Assembly: GCA_023374045.1 (NCBI GenBank)
Contig: CM041780.1
Span: forward strand, 171,922,085 to 171,986,084
Direction of reading: 5' to 3'
Length of the DNA stretch: 64,000 nucleotides
DNA from: Limonium bicolor
Lineage: Eukaryota; Streptophyta; Magnoliopsida; Caryophyllales; Plumbaginaceae
Made by a program: the position numbers and the translations under genes. Every line of letters starts with the position of its first letter. Within the stretch, counting starts at the first letter, position 1. The notes beneath the pieces were generated by a model, which was not told where the DNA came from, made no database searches, and was given only the letters and a program-made list of their open reading frames with translations. Below are positions 1 to 11,720 of this stretch, piece by piece.

Positions 1-118
1 TTTTCAGGTTCTCTTTAAAATTTTGTTTTGCTAACTTTTAACCCCGTTTATATTATGGTTGCTTCTAGTGTCTAATGCAGGTGCAACTTCATGTCTACAC
101 CGCAACCAAGCTACGCTA

Positions 119-147
119 CTTGAGGCTGAAGCTCAAGTGTGGGGGAA
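119..147 (+). other. Hairpin plus purine tract, module 1 of element X
   Basis: The stem CTTGAG/CTCAAG encloses a 7-nt loop and is followed directly by TGTGGGGGAAC. It resembles the true polypurine tract at 1111-1124 but lies about 1 kb upstream of the LTR. Its loop differs from the GAGGAC type. Confidence 0.5.
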
Positions 148-330
148 CTCCTATAACGCAAGCAAAAATAATCTCAGGGGGAGTACCAGTCTCTTTAATT
201 ATGCTTTTATTTAAATAAAATCTGTAGAGGAGCGTTTCTGTGCTTAAATGTTTATTTGTGACCTTTATGTTCTCTCTATTTTATCTACTTACCGAAAAGG
301 TCTTCTGAAACTTTCCCTTGTTTTTCTGGT

Positions 331-367
331 GAACAATGAGGACATTGTTCGATTTAAGTGTGGGGGA
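331..367 (+). other. Hairpin plus purine tract, module 2 of element X
   Basis: The stem GAACAAT/ATTGTTC encloses the hexaloop GAGGAC. Six bases later comes AAGTGTGGGGGAG, nearly identical to the tract bordering the LTR. It may be an internal (secondary) plus-strand priming site or the scar of an earlier LTR border. Confidence 0.55.
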
Positions 368-1090
368 GTGTGCCCTTTTCGGCGACATTTTGTGTTTAAA
401 ATACTTAATCTCTCTGCTTATCTTGCGTTTGTCCAAATTCAATATCGTGGATCCTTTATATGTGGGTTGTTCTCTTTATGAATAAATACTGTTATGAATT
501 GTGGGATAAATGGGATAAATGGTACAAAATTTTAAAATTTTGATTACTTTTGAGGAGCATTTTTATGCGGTGTGACCAAATGATCTGAAATGGTTGGATT
601 TTTATTGCTCAGGGGTTCCTTCTGTCTTCTTTCTTTGGGATTGCTAAGGGGTACTTCCCTGTTAAAAAAATAAATATAAAAAATAAATAAGGGACTTGCG
701 AGACACCATTGGTAACCAACAAAGAGAGTTGAGTGTTCTTAAAAACAAAGGCTTGATGCCTACATATTATCTTCTCATCTCCTATGCAAAAGTGAAACAA
801 ATGCATAATCTATTTTTCCTTTTGTTTTCTCCTCAATACCCATTCTTGAGAGAAGTTGGTCATGGTAAAAGTTCTCAAAGTCACCTTAACTGAGAAGCAT
901 TGAAGTACTCCGGATCATACCCCGAAACTCTAATTTTTATTTTTACCCTGAGCACACCTATGCCACCAGTAGTTGATGGATCACACTCCTCGAAAAGTTT
1001 AAAGATCATGTACCGTTCACCTCTTTATCCTACCCTTCATAATAATATTTGTTAGTATTGAGCATTCCCTACTTACTTGGGTACATGGTT

Positions 1091-1124
1091 TTGCTTGAGG
1101 ACAAGCAAAAGGTAAGTGTGGGGG
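1091..1124 (+). other. Pre-PPT hairpin and polypurine tract of element X
   Basis: The stem TTGCTT/AAGCAA encloses the hexaloop GAGGAC and is followed by AAGGTAAGTGTGGGGG, which ends where the LTR starts (TGTGTAAATG). This is the expected plus-strand primer of reverse transcription. Confidence 0.7.
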
Positions 1125-1126
1125 TG

Positions 1127-2625
1127 TGTAAATGTCCAAATGAGCATGTTTTATGGGTGTATTTCATATATTATATTAGCACTTTTCTTGCTCATTTCTC
1201 ACTTATCGTATGTTTTTCCTCTAGTTTATGTTTTATTGATTATCTCACAAAATTATTGATTAAACATGAGAAAAAAACCAAGCTAGGAACAAAGTAGACA
1301 AAGATACGAACGCATAGGCGCAAACGGCTCGAAAAACGGAGTCCAAACGAAGAATCTAGAGCCGGTCAAAGTTCGCAAAAAGAAAAACGAGTCAGACTTC
1401 CGTCCGTGTCTTGTCCGCATTACAAAGGCCGGACGTGGCACTTGCGTCCGTATCTTGTCCGCACTACAAAGCACGGACAAGAACAATTGTGTCCGCGGAT
1501 ATAAGGGCGGACAAGGGGCGGACGTTAGCAAGAAAGAAATGTGTCCGTGGATAAATGACCGGACAGAAACAAGGACGCGTGTAAATGCAACCCAGATCCA
1601 GAAACTGTCGCGACTGATTTTCTTCGCCGACTGTCTTCCCCAATTGCTTCTTCCTTTGCGGCGCCTACAGACATATCCATCTACTCCCGTAAACCATATC
1701 AGGCGCCTGCCTTAAAATCCTCACGCGTATGTCCCCTCTCCAGCTCTATCTTCAACCTTCCCCAGCTTCTATATAAACCCAGTCCTTCCACCTTAAATCA
1801 GACGTACGGGAGATAAAAGGAAACAGACCATCGCTCACCACACTCCTCCATTCTCTTCCATTCATCTTCTCCCGTAACACCACAACACTCCATACTCACG
1901 TACTCAGCAGAAACAAAAGAAATATAAGAGAGGCAGCAGAAGTGAGAGCGAGTGCAGACCCGTTCTTTCTCTGAAATAATAGCAAAATCTATCTGTGCTA
2001 TCTTTTTATCTCCGTTAATGTCTGAGTAATTTCTTTTGTATCCTAGGATGGGGTTTTTGATTCTAATATTACGTAAATCAGTATTTATTACCTGTCTCAC
2101 TTATTAAACTTGTTTTAATTCCTTTCAGCAAATATTGTTAAATGTTTTGCATGACAAACAACTGCATTTTTATGGTAACTATCAACATATGGTTTTGAGA
2201 TAGTCAAAGTACCACAAAGGAATAAGCCTTGGTATTTACACTCCGGATTGAGCAGGAAAATACTGAGGCTATTACTAAGAGTTCGTAACTGACAATTATT
2301 AACTCCAATAGACAATAAATAATTGAGACAAGGTTATAAATCTGTTTAAGTAATTTAGGCAATTCCCCCGCTATCCTAGGATACCTTTTTCCATCCACAT
2401 CCATACACCTTTTATTGTTTTTATTATTTCTGAACTGATCCAACAACAAATCAAGCTTGCCTCCGGCTAAACCCCCTTTTTACTATTTTTATTAAATACC
2501 GATACTAGGATAATTGAACAATTTCCCTGTGGATACGACACTTGTTGTACTACTCCGACTAAGGTGCACTTGCCTTTTAGTTTGCTGTAAATCTATATAT
2601 ATTAATGTATAGTATTTACCCAACA
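1127..2625 (+). mobile_element. 3' LTR of element X
   Basis: The LTR starts TGTAAATGTCC after the polypurine tract and ends ACCCAACA, about 1.5 kb. The 3' part carries the plant gypsy phrase CCCTGTGGATACGACAC at about 2524-2540. An array of GTCCG/CGGAC palindromes lies at 1401-1564, preceded by an AAACGGAGTCCAAACGA motif also seen in solo LTR H. The start could be 1125 rather than 1127. The 5' LTR is outside the window, so target duplication and age cannot be read. Confidence 0.65.
1401..1564. repeat. Palindromic GTCCG array in X LTR
   Basis: Irregular units of 40-60 bp contain CGTCCG or TTGTCCG paired with CGGACAA or CGGACG. They recur at about 1401, 1444, 1489 and 1540. The array is more decayed than those in the other LTRs but has the same layout of short inverted arms within direct repeats. 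Confidence 0.55.
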
Positions 2626-2842
2626 CCGTGCTCCCGTGGTGATATGTTTTGGTAGTAACGGATTTACAGTGATGATTTGTATATATACACTCGGTATTGA
2701 TGGTTTATATGTATGTAAATCTTAGAAACTAATGCTCGGGAATCCGTGTCCATCAGACCGATACATATGTACGTATACAACCTTGTTGTGAATTTCCACT
2801 GCAGTTATCGTTTATTGTTAAGTTTACAGTTGGGGTGTTACA
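2626..2842 (+). mobile_element. 3' tail of an older LTR (G)
   Basis: The sequence ends GGGGTGTTACA, the 3' terminus of the TGAAATACCCC...GGGGTGTTACA LTR group. It carries the conserved CCATCAGACCGATAC block seen near the 3' ends of LTRs A, E and F. No primer-binding site follows, so this is a solo or 3' LTR. Element X appears to have inserted into it. The rest would lie left of the window. Confidence 0.6.
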
Positions 2843-3299
2843 GCCAATGAAGATGCAAATGCTCCTGCGGATCAGGGTGGAAGAGAAGGACGTGGTCAAG
2901 GTAGAGGAAGAGGACATGCACGTGGTCGAGCTACTAAGCCAGTAGATCATCAGAGGGCGTTCAACATCACCGGTAGCATGCCCATGTCTCAGGTCGTCAA
3001 TCCTACGCAGCAGGTCGACACCAATGGGTTTGCATACTTTGGGAGCAGTTCAGGCTTACACGGGGCATCATCTTCCGGTGTTGGGACGAGCATGGACTTT
3101 GTCATCACATCGCCGACTGCAGACCCTTCCTTTAGCTTCCACTTCCACTCTTGGAGCACCACTTAGAGATAGTGATTCCCGACATCATCATGATGTAGGG
3201 GATCTAAGTGGTCGTGCCCTTGATCCTACTCTCGCATCAGCGGTTGAGGATCCTACACCTAGTAGGCCTAGGATGTACGTACGATGTAGACGTAGATGA
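2843..3299 (+). pseudogene. C-terminal coding fragment, RG-rich, frameshifted
   Basis: One frame reads from a Gly/Arg-rich stretch (GRGQGRGRGHARGRA) through a Ser/Gly-rich segment and stops at 3166. A second frame, open to 3299, continues with a His/Asp segment and ends RMYVRCRRR. A frameshift between about 3100 and 3160 would join them. The composition recalls C-termini of plant mobile-domain (MAIN-like) proteins from transposons, but no diagnostic domain is present, so the assignment is weak. The downstream continuation resumes at 23589, after solo LTR F and element A. Confidence 0.35.
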
Positions 3300-5267
3300 T
3301 GTAAGTTTATATGAAATACCCCGTAATTAAAAACAGTGATTAATTAGGCTAATTATAATTTTAGAAGCTTAATTACACTTAAATAAACATGAGGGAACAA
3401 ATCCCGAAGAAAATGGACCTTTAAAATGGGTTAAAAGCATAAACAAACCTTAAAGCGCGTTTTTCGAGGAAACCGGGAAAACGCGACTTTAAGCGGGTCA
3501 AATAGACTCGTAACGATTTTGGTCAACCAAATAGCCATTAATAAACAGTAATAAAGGTTGGGAACCAAGAAAATTAATTAAACGAGAAAATTCCAGAAAA
3601 CGGGTTCCGGTTAGTAAAAACTGTAACAACCGGGAAGTTGTGGGGTGAGAATGCAAATAAGAAAAACTAGTGTGTCCACTTTTGCAAATAAAAATCAAAA
3701 ATCTGTAGAGGGGTGCATAGGGGGCCGATTTCCCTCTCACACTCTCACCTTCTTTATTGTCTTCTTATTTGCTAAAAGACAAATAAAGTAAAGAAAAGAA
3801 AGAAAAACTCTATCTCTCTCTCCTACCACACCCCCTCACTCACGTACTCACCCTCCTCCTCTCTGCATTTTCTTCTTCCTTGGGCGACAGCCATGGAGAA
3901 ATGAAAGAGCTCACTCAACTTCCACCTTCTCTCCTCTTGTTAACCTCTTAATCCTTCTCCAAAAATTATAAAATTAGTGCCATTGGAATCCCCTTGCAAA
4001 GGAGAACATCTTCCTCCTTTCAAAAATCCAAAAGCTCCAATTTCGTTTTCATGAGTGGAAGCCATTTGAAGGTTTGAGTCCACCATTAGAAGCATCTTCA
4101 CCTCCTTGTTACTTTGAGGTAAAAAGAAATTCGAAAATCCCTCATTTCTAGCTCTCATTAACATTATAAAAATTTCCAGATTTTGAATGCTGTGTGCTTT
4201 GTACTCCAGCCAATTTTGGCTTATCCATTAGGCTAGAAATTTCACTCTCTTGCTAGTCAAGGACCTCATTCATTGGTTGGAAGGTAATACTCTTTTCTAA
4301 ACCCTAAAAACATCTAAATTCTAGGGTTAGTTAACATGGATGCTAAGTGTTTGTGTGTATCGGTATGGTGGCTGTAGCATTGCCATTTCTTGAACAAAAA
4401 CCGAGAACAAGAGAAGAAAGAAAGGGGAAAGGAAGAGAAGGCAACAAAGAAAAGAAAAACTAGAAACACAAGGTAATTACTCTTACCTTGAGCTAGTTTT
4501 ATGTGTAGCATTGTAACAGTTTTTGAGTATTAAAAATGAGTAATGTAAATAATAATGAGTAATGAGTATGTTGTAGTATAATAAGGAGAGGTTATGTAAC
4601 AGTTTTGAAGTTTTTAAATGATGTTTAAAAGCTTGGGAAAACATTGGGTATGGAATGTGTATGTGCAGGAATTTTATTGTGTTGTAGTGGAGTTGAAATA
4701 TGTGTATAATGTATTGGATAAACAGGTGTAGGAATGAGTATTGGTCAGCTGAAACAATGTGTGGGTAATGCTAAAAATATAGGGGAGACTATGTCCAAAT
4801 ATGTCTAGAAACTAGAGGACTTAGTTGTTTATGAAGGGGGAATACCTAGGTAGCAACTAGGTGTATTTGGAGAGTGTACAAGGGAGTAGTTTTGTGTCTT
4901 GAAACAGATTTGAAGAAGATCTAGGTAATGAGGAGAACTAGAGTGTAAAGTAATGCATTTTGAATGCTAGGAGTGGCATTAGTTGAGGGAGTAATGGGGG
5001 ATAGGAGTTAGGTTGAAAATCTGTAGCATTTGAGGAAAGAGCAAAATCTGTAGCATTAGTGAAATACAAACTAGTATGAGTGTTGGATTGAAATGAGGGA
5101 AATTGTGTAAGTTGATTTAGAATTGAGTAGTGCGTTTGGTGGATGAATTAAGAGGATTTAGAGGGTTAATGAGTGTTAAACATGTGGGGAATGTATTGGT
5201 AAAGGTTAGGAAAACAATGGGAAAGTAAAACACCAAAAACAGATTTTTAAAACTGAAGTACTGGGCC

Positions 5268-5667
5268 GGACCGACCTTAAGACCGAACTTACAAGGTCGG
5301 TCGAGCCTTAAAATACAAAGACGGGAAGTCTTCTGACTTTGATCGACCTTGGGGACCGAACTTGCAAGGTCGGTTTAGTCGTAATTTGTGAAGGCCAGAA
5401 GTCTACTGGAATGGACCGACCTTGGGACCGAACATGGGCAAGGTCGGTCGAGTCCAGAAACTCGAACCCAGAACACACTGGAATGGACCGACCTTGGGAC
5501 CGGACTTGCAAGGTCGGTCAGGCCTGAAATTTTCACGTATGTAACTCATTGGAATGGACCGACCTTGGGACCGGACTTGCAAGGTCGGTCGAGCCTGGAA
5601 TTTTGCCGTAACAAAACTTACTGACTTCGACCGACCTTGGGTTCGACCCTGGGTAAGGTCGGTCGAG
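5268..5667. repeat. Six-unit palindromic array in LTR F
   Basis: Six units of about 71-73 bp each carry CCGACCTT and AAGGTCGG arms separated by 14-20 bp, often with a GACCG or CCGGAC centre. Starts are near 5271, 5344, 5416, 5488, 5558 and 5630. Spacers are less conserved than the arms. The array lies near the middle of the LTR and is followed by an A-run and an AT-rich tract. Confidence 0.85.
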
Positions 5668-6823
5668 TAAAAAAAAAAATTTGTTTCTATCATATGATTA
5701 TAGTAATCATACGTATATATGTATGTATGCCTATACGCATATATGCATATGTATGTAATAGTACATCGTGAATGAAGTAGTAGGGGTAAGAAAACAAGTA
5801 AATGGGTAAGGAAACAAGTTTAAGGAGTAGTAAGGAAAATAATGGTTCTTCAATAATCAAGTATGATTGTAAAGGAGTAGCAAGTATACATTAGGAGTAT
5901 TAATGAAAGAGTAAGTTGGATCATTGACCATACAACTTCATGTATGTATAGGATCAAATAATTGAACATCGAAGGAACCCGGTAGTACGAATACGACGGT
6001 GAACGGTATGATTTCTTCATGCCCTGTATCCTAACTTGGTTACCTCGATTTGTGTGCTTATGTGATCACCAATAAGATAAATGCACGAATCGGACTTTTA
6101 TCGCACTTAATTGTGTTTGAACTATATGGTTCTGGTTGTATCTCTTGAACAGTTAGTTTGTATAATTCATGAAATATATGAATGAGAATGAGGAGTATGT
6201 GTAAATGTTGTGTACATGAGTAGTGTATTGATGTATGGTATGGAAGTACTGACTTCTGCTAATTCCTAACCATCTAACTCCTAACATGAGTAATGATTAA
6301 AATGGAATGAGTAGAAGTCCGATATAGTTTCGGCCACGCGTGAGGATAAGGAAACACAAGAGGTTGGATCCGAATCCTGGCTATAATCTTTTTCATGGAC
6401 CAAATCCCTTGAATGGGTAGCATCCTGGATTAGTGGGCCCCCCTAAAGCCCGGTGGTGGGATGTAGTAATCCCTACCCGGAGGTCATACCGACTTGACTT
6501 AAGTAAAGTAAGTAAGAAGTAAAGTATTGTATGAGTATTGGTCTTGACTATTGTAAGTCATTGACCTTGAGTAAAAGAGTATTGAACACCCGATTAACCC
6601 GGGTGTGTAATGAAGCTAACGAGACCTTTGTATGAATTGGAGAAGAGTATCTCTGTATTGCGGTGAGTATTTGGTAAGTATGAATGGTTGACTTGTGATG
6701 TCTTCCTTGCTCGTATTGAATGTATGTATGCCCTGTGAAATGAACGTATCAAATAGTATTGTATAAAGCATGTATGTTTGTATGAATGAAACGAACCGCA
6801 TGTACTCGACCAAATAGTTGGCG

Positions 6824-6852
6824 TACCCTCGCTAGTATGCGGGGTATGCGGT
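6824..6852 (+). other. Conserved hairpin in 3' part of LTR F
   Basis: GCGTACCC pairs with GGGTATGC (one G.U) across the segment TCGCTAGTATGCG. The same arms occur inverted in LTR E (about 43895-43925) and LTR C (about 41675-41710). It lies upstream of the CAGGTACCCG block shared by these LTRs. Confidence 0.5.
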
Positions 6853-7274
6853 TATCATATTCAACGTAAGATGACCCCCTAGGGGGATGTTTTTATTTTG
6901 CAGGTACCCGTGAGGCGTGATGGTCGAGTAAGGACCAGAATGAAATCTTTTTGGGTAGTTAGTAGATTGGGATGGTGTACCGAGTTGTACACGACTAAGG
7001 CCTTTTGAGTAGCCGGTGTACCATGTGGTACACCTTTTTGGATAATGAATGGTGATTGGATAGAAAAGAGTAGACGTACAAACTCTTAATTTTTGGGTAT
7101 AGACTTGGAATGTAATTTATATATTTTGGATACTCGGTAATCAAATGTAAGTAAGTATTTGGCGTTGTAAAGTAAGTATCATTGTAACACCCCATCCAAC
7201 ATTAACATACTTACAATAAACTGCAGCGGAAGAACAACCTCATCACATTACTTAACTCGTTGGTGTTACACGCC

Positions 7275-7296
7275 GTTAGCCACCCACGTGGCTAAC
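7275..7296 (-). other. Conserved hairpin near LTR 3' end, element A
   Basis: The arms GTTAGCCAC and GTGGCTAAC flank a 4-nt loop, about 100 bp from the LTR terminus. The same position in LTRs C, E and F has base changes that keep pairing. The right LTR copy is at 18988-19009. Confidence 0.65.
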
Positions 7297-9054
7297 AAGG
7301 CTAATACATACACATTGTACCGGTCTGATGGGCTAAATTCCCGAGCGTCTACACATTACTATCCCTTTCCATTAACAACAACAACAACGTACGCCTTTCA
7401 ACTAAACCGAGTATTTATAAACTGACGCCGACAACAATTTCGGTCTTACTACACCTACTGTATACATACACTTAAATGATTACTCATGTACGACGACTAC
7501 CCGTCCTACTCTCGAACGGCTTCCAGCACTTCGTACCTGAAATAGGAAAAGAAGAGAAAGGGTGGCCCCCAAGGGGCTCAGCACCTTTGCTGGTATGGTA
7601 ATCCCGCAGCCCACATGCTACCGGGCCACGCACAACTACTTGTCGTCTTAGCATGCGGTTGATTATATTTAAATCATGCATGCAACTGTAAACACACAAC
7701 ACATAATCATTTCGCCACAACGGGCTCAACAAACGGGTAATATATCCTTACTTAATAAGTCACTCATGGTATTCATCATCCCTAGAGTGTTCCTCCTCTA
7801 ATGGAGCTACTTCCTTAATAGACGACACATACCCTTAAATCGGGTTATCCTTAAACGCCTCTTTTCTCAAACTGGGATTCATATCCATGATCCACATACT
7901 CCACATTTTACAACATATAACATACACTACATAACACACTTAACAACACTTTGCACGTTTCCACGTGCACAACATAACATCGCAATAGATATTGCATCAC
8001 AAACAAAATACATAACACAGCGGGCATGGTTCTCTTAGGAACCGACCCACACATTGTTAGTTCACTGGGAGAGCCTAGAGGATGCTGTCAAACTCATGCT
8101 AAGCTCGTTTACATAACTCATTACCGTTCTGTTAGGCGAACGAATAACTTAACATAAAGATGGATCGGGTTTAGTGACCCGAACACAACATACATAATCC
8201 CCAACAGACGTGAGTCAAGAGCCTTGGTTAAGCTCAGGGGTGATCGAAGACCAATGAAGGAAGACAATCAACAGAGAGGAAGCTGAAGAAACTGTATACA
8301 ACAACTCCCAAACAACGCGCGACCGGAACAACCGGATTCCTCACCCCCCATAATATATAAATATTCACAGTTAAAGACTCCGCTGTGGAACCTATCACAT
8401 CATCACAATACAATATTACAACTGAGTTAATCACGCAAAGGACATACACTTACAGCAACATCATACAACTAACTCACGCATAGCCGTGGTTAGAACGTTC
8501 CTTAGGTCGGAAACGTTATTACCGGATACCGTTCTCTTACGTTTACCTAATAGTGGTTAACTAGCCCTTCAAGCGCATTTGAGGTTACCGGTATCGGCAC
8601 GTAAACATACAATAACAATAACGACTGTAAACTCGTTTCATGATTTACCTCATAACGTGGCAAACATACAGAAAAGCACATTGGCATACAAGCCGGTGTA
8701 ATCCGGTAGGACACAGGTTGCAAAAAACCATACCTGTCACCGGAGTCCACTTTACCACGTCCACTTATGTTCCTCGAGCAATTCTCGAACAACTGTTAAC
8801 ATCACATGTGTTTTTCTTAACATCGGGGTTGCTTGATTATTTAATGTCGAATGCTTATAATTTTCCCCGAACTAGTTAAACAACTTGACATTTTTAACTT
8901 GTTTTACTTTCACATTTTATTACACTTTTCACCCACTTAATTGTCAAAAACTCACCAACAAGCCTTAACAACCTCATAACATCATTAACCATCAATCCCC
9001 ATCATTACACATCATTTCCATACCTTAAACAATGTTTTGGTCCATACAGCGCCT

Positions 9055-9236
9055 TGTCCGAACTTGTGTCCGAACCTCCAAGTTCGGACGCAAGCCGCGA
9101 CCTAATACTGAAAACCATACACACGTCCGAACTTGTGTCCGGACTTCCCAAGTTCGGACACAGTTCGAGAATGAGAAAATCCTTTACCCAACAGAGCCTG
9201 TCCGAACTTCCATGTCCGGACGGAAGTTCGGACACG
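9055..9236. repeat. Three-unit palindromic array in A left LTR
   Basis: Units start at 9056, 9125 and 9200. Each pairs GTCCGAACTT with AAGTTCGGAC, and units 2 and 3 have a CCGG or TCCGGA centre. The 69-75 bp period and layout match the arrays in LTRs H, F, E and C. Confidence 0.85.
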
Positions 9237-11684
9237 GCAAAACATTCAATTTCCAAGTCTTTAAACACCTAACCAATTTCACCAAACTTCTCCTAAAGCC
9301 TCATAATGTTTCCTAACATCATTTGGCACATCAAACACACCTTTAGCCATGTGCTAAACTCTTTAAATCACTCACCAAAACCATCTTATCATTCACAAAT
9401 TTCTTACAAAATTCCTAGCACTTGGGATGTTTTCTCCTTAAGATTTCTAAGTGGTAGTTCACCAATAATGACCACTACACCAAGGTGTTTCCTCTACACC
9501 TTAACATCTCTCTCAACTTCTTTTCTTACTAACTAAATCTCCTTTTTACAACTTCTTGAATTTTTCTCAAAACCCTTACCTAAACATTATTCTCTCCTTA
9601 TTCATCAACATTACCCAAACCTTAAACAAACTTCTCCAAGACTTAAATACATCCTAATAACACTCATTGGGTTTCTAGAACTTCCAAGACAATGCCTAAA
9701 TCCTTATAGCACCTTAGAACACCTTAATGCATGTTTTCCTCCCAAGTAAAACATGTGTTCACCTTTTACACTTCCTAGTTCACCAAAACTTACTTAAAAA
9801 CACTTAGAACTTCTTACACATTTTCCAAATTTTGCCATAGCTTCTTGTATATACTCACATCCAAACACTTAGGTTTTTACCTTATTTCACTCAAGAACAC
9901 CTAAAATCCATCAAACACATTTTTATACACAAACTTCACACATTTAGCACTACATCACAATATAGTGCATAACTTAAATTGCTTGGCACTTAGGCCCTTA
10001 AATAACATAAACCTTAAACACTGAATTTCCCACATAAATAATGTCTTTGACCTGCAAATACACTCAACATCACATATGCCCCTTAATAGTTTCCTTGAGG
10101 GCATTTTCTAGGTCATTCACCATTGGCTCCTTAGGTATTTTATTAAGCAAATCAAGCTCATTTTCCTAAGGCATTTAAACTACATTGAGATAGCTTGTTT
10201 ACCTCTTTTTCCTCACAAACTTCTTTCTTGTTTCCTTGTAAAACCGGTAAGGCATTTGGTTCCTTGTCAACTACTAAACATTATACAAACAACATAATGA
10301 GTATTCAAGCTTTAAGCTCCATCTCATTGTAAACCCTAGGTTTACATTATTTCAAAACATTAATGTAGTTGTTTTACCTTAATCTTTGAAGAGAGTTTGA
10401 ATATCTATGAAGAGAGGACTCCACCTAGTCCTTGAAAGATTCAAATGGAGCTAGAACAAAGCAACACAAGGAGCTCCATCAATGAATATTTTCGGTCACA
10501 CACAAAACATGGAGGAAACTTGATTTTTCTTTGAGATTCCTTACCTAGGAGCAAAGGAGATCAATAATATGTGGAAAGACAAGCTCAAGCCCCTTCAATG
10601 GTGGAACTCCATGGCACCGAAATGGGGCTTTTGAAGTTTTGAGAAGATAGGAATGAAGAGCTTGATGAGAGGAAGAGAATGGTGGTGTTTGTTTTTGATT
10701 TGGATAAGTGAGCTAGATTTTACAAGAGATCAAAGGTGGACTTCCATGGTGGTGGTGCTGTTTTAACGTGAGAGAACAGCAAGAAGAGAGGTTGAAGAGA
10801 GTGGAGCCGTGTGAAATGAAGAGAGGAATGAGAGAAATGAGATAAGTTTGCTTTTTAGAAGATATTTGTGTTTATAAAGCAAATAGTAACTATATTAGTC
10901 ATCTTTATTTCTTTAACAAGTTAACAAGTGAGTGGTGAGTCACCACACTAAAGAAACCGGCCCCCTTTATTATAATGAGGGTGTTTTAGTCTTTGTTGAC
11001 CAATTTAATTTTACTTATAACATTATGTGTCTCAAACTAGCTTATAAAAATCATCACTATTCACAAAACAAGGCACATAGAAGTGAAATTTTTGATTTCC
11101 CATTGATATAGACTTCCAAATGTGATACTATATAGTACACATGTTAATTAAAGAGTAATGATGGACATTTAGCCATTCAAAACTCATTTACAAAGACAAT
11201 TTTGTCAAAACGTGCTTTAAGACTCCTTAAAGCACATTTTGTGTTTTAACTTGTTTTCAAGCTTGGTTTTCTTTGGTAATTGTTTAATATATATGTTCAT
11301 TAACATATTTATAAAGTATAGGTATGACCATTAGGTCTTATACACATTTATCCCAAGCTTAGAGCACATTTTTGCTCATATTGACTTTAAGGTATTTTCT
11401 TGGTTTTATTTGGTTTATAAAAACTGTCCACCAAAGTTTCCTAAGGACTTATTTAGCCTAGCCCTATCAAATCATAATTAATGTTAATCAAGTCTTGGTA
11501 GGCTCTTTGGGTCCTAACCAAGTTCACTCATAGCTTAGAGCATGTTTTTGCTCAAACTGTGTCTTAGTGCTTAATTGCATTTACTATGGTCTAAATTGTC
11601 CACTGTTGTTACTAAGGCACTTTTTAGCCTTTACATACCATAGTTTGATATTTAAACCACATATCAAGGTTTGGGGGTATTTCA

Positions 11685-11720
11685 ATCTACCCCCCTTAAA
11701 GAACTTCGTCCTCGAAGTTC
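11685..11720 (-). other. Polypurine tract and pre-PPT hairpin of element A
   Basis: On the minus strand the order is hairpin GAACTTC-GAGGAC-GAAGTTC (11720-11701, arms overlapping the loop edge), then TTTAAGGGGGGTAGAT, then the LTR start TGAAATACC. This is a standard gypsy plus-strand primer and fixes the orientation. Confidence 0.85.

Larger units (their letters stand above)
1..1126 (+). mobile_element. 3' internal end of gypsy element X
   Basis: This is the non-coding 3' part of a Ty3/gypsy LTR element whose 5' part lies outside the window. Orientation is set by the polypurine tract (GTGTGGGGG) just before the LTR. The style (repeated AAGTGTGGGGG tracts, TG start, long leader) resembles the plant Athila/Tat group, but no pol domain is visible to confirm it. 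No convincing ORF exists here; the short ORFs have no recognisable domain. Three copies of a hairpin plus purine-tract module occur in this stretch and are listed separately. Confidence 0.6.
3312..7182 (+). mobile_element. Solo LTR F, left part
   Basis: This begins TGAAATACCCCG and is interrupted at 7182 by element A; the remaining 184 bp are at 23405-23588, ending GGTGTTACA. Total length is about 4.06 kb. No polypurine tract precedes it and no primer-binding site follows it, so it is a solo LTR left by recombination. The flanks TTATA and TTATG are a four-of-five target-duplication match. It is the plus-strand counterpart of LTR E: both carry the same palindromic array next to an AT-rich ATACG/ATATG tract, in opposite orientation. 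Confidence 0.75.
7183..11684 (-). mobile_element. 3' LTR of element A (left copy)
   Basis: In element sense it starts TGAAATACCCCC (11684) and ends GGGGTGTTACA (7183). The palindromic array lies at 9055-9236 and the 3'-end hairpin at 7275-7296. ORFs here are short and overlap the array or AT-rich stretches. None is a gene. Confidence 0.88.

Noticed and set aside
5268..5667. CRISPR-like appearance of regularly spaced palindromic repeats
   Set aside because: The sequence is plant nuclear DNA. Spacers are related to each other, the arrays lie inside LTRs, and no cas genes exist.
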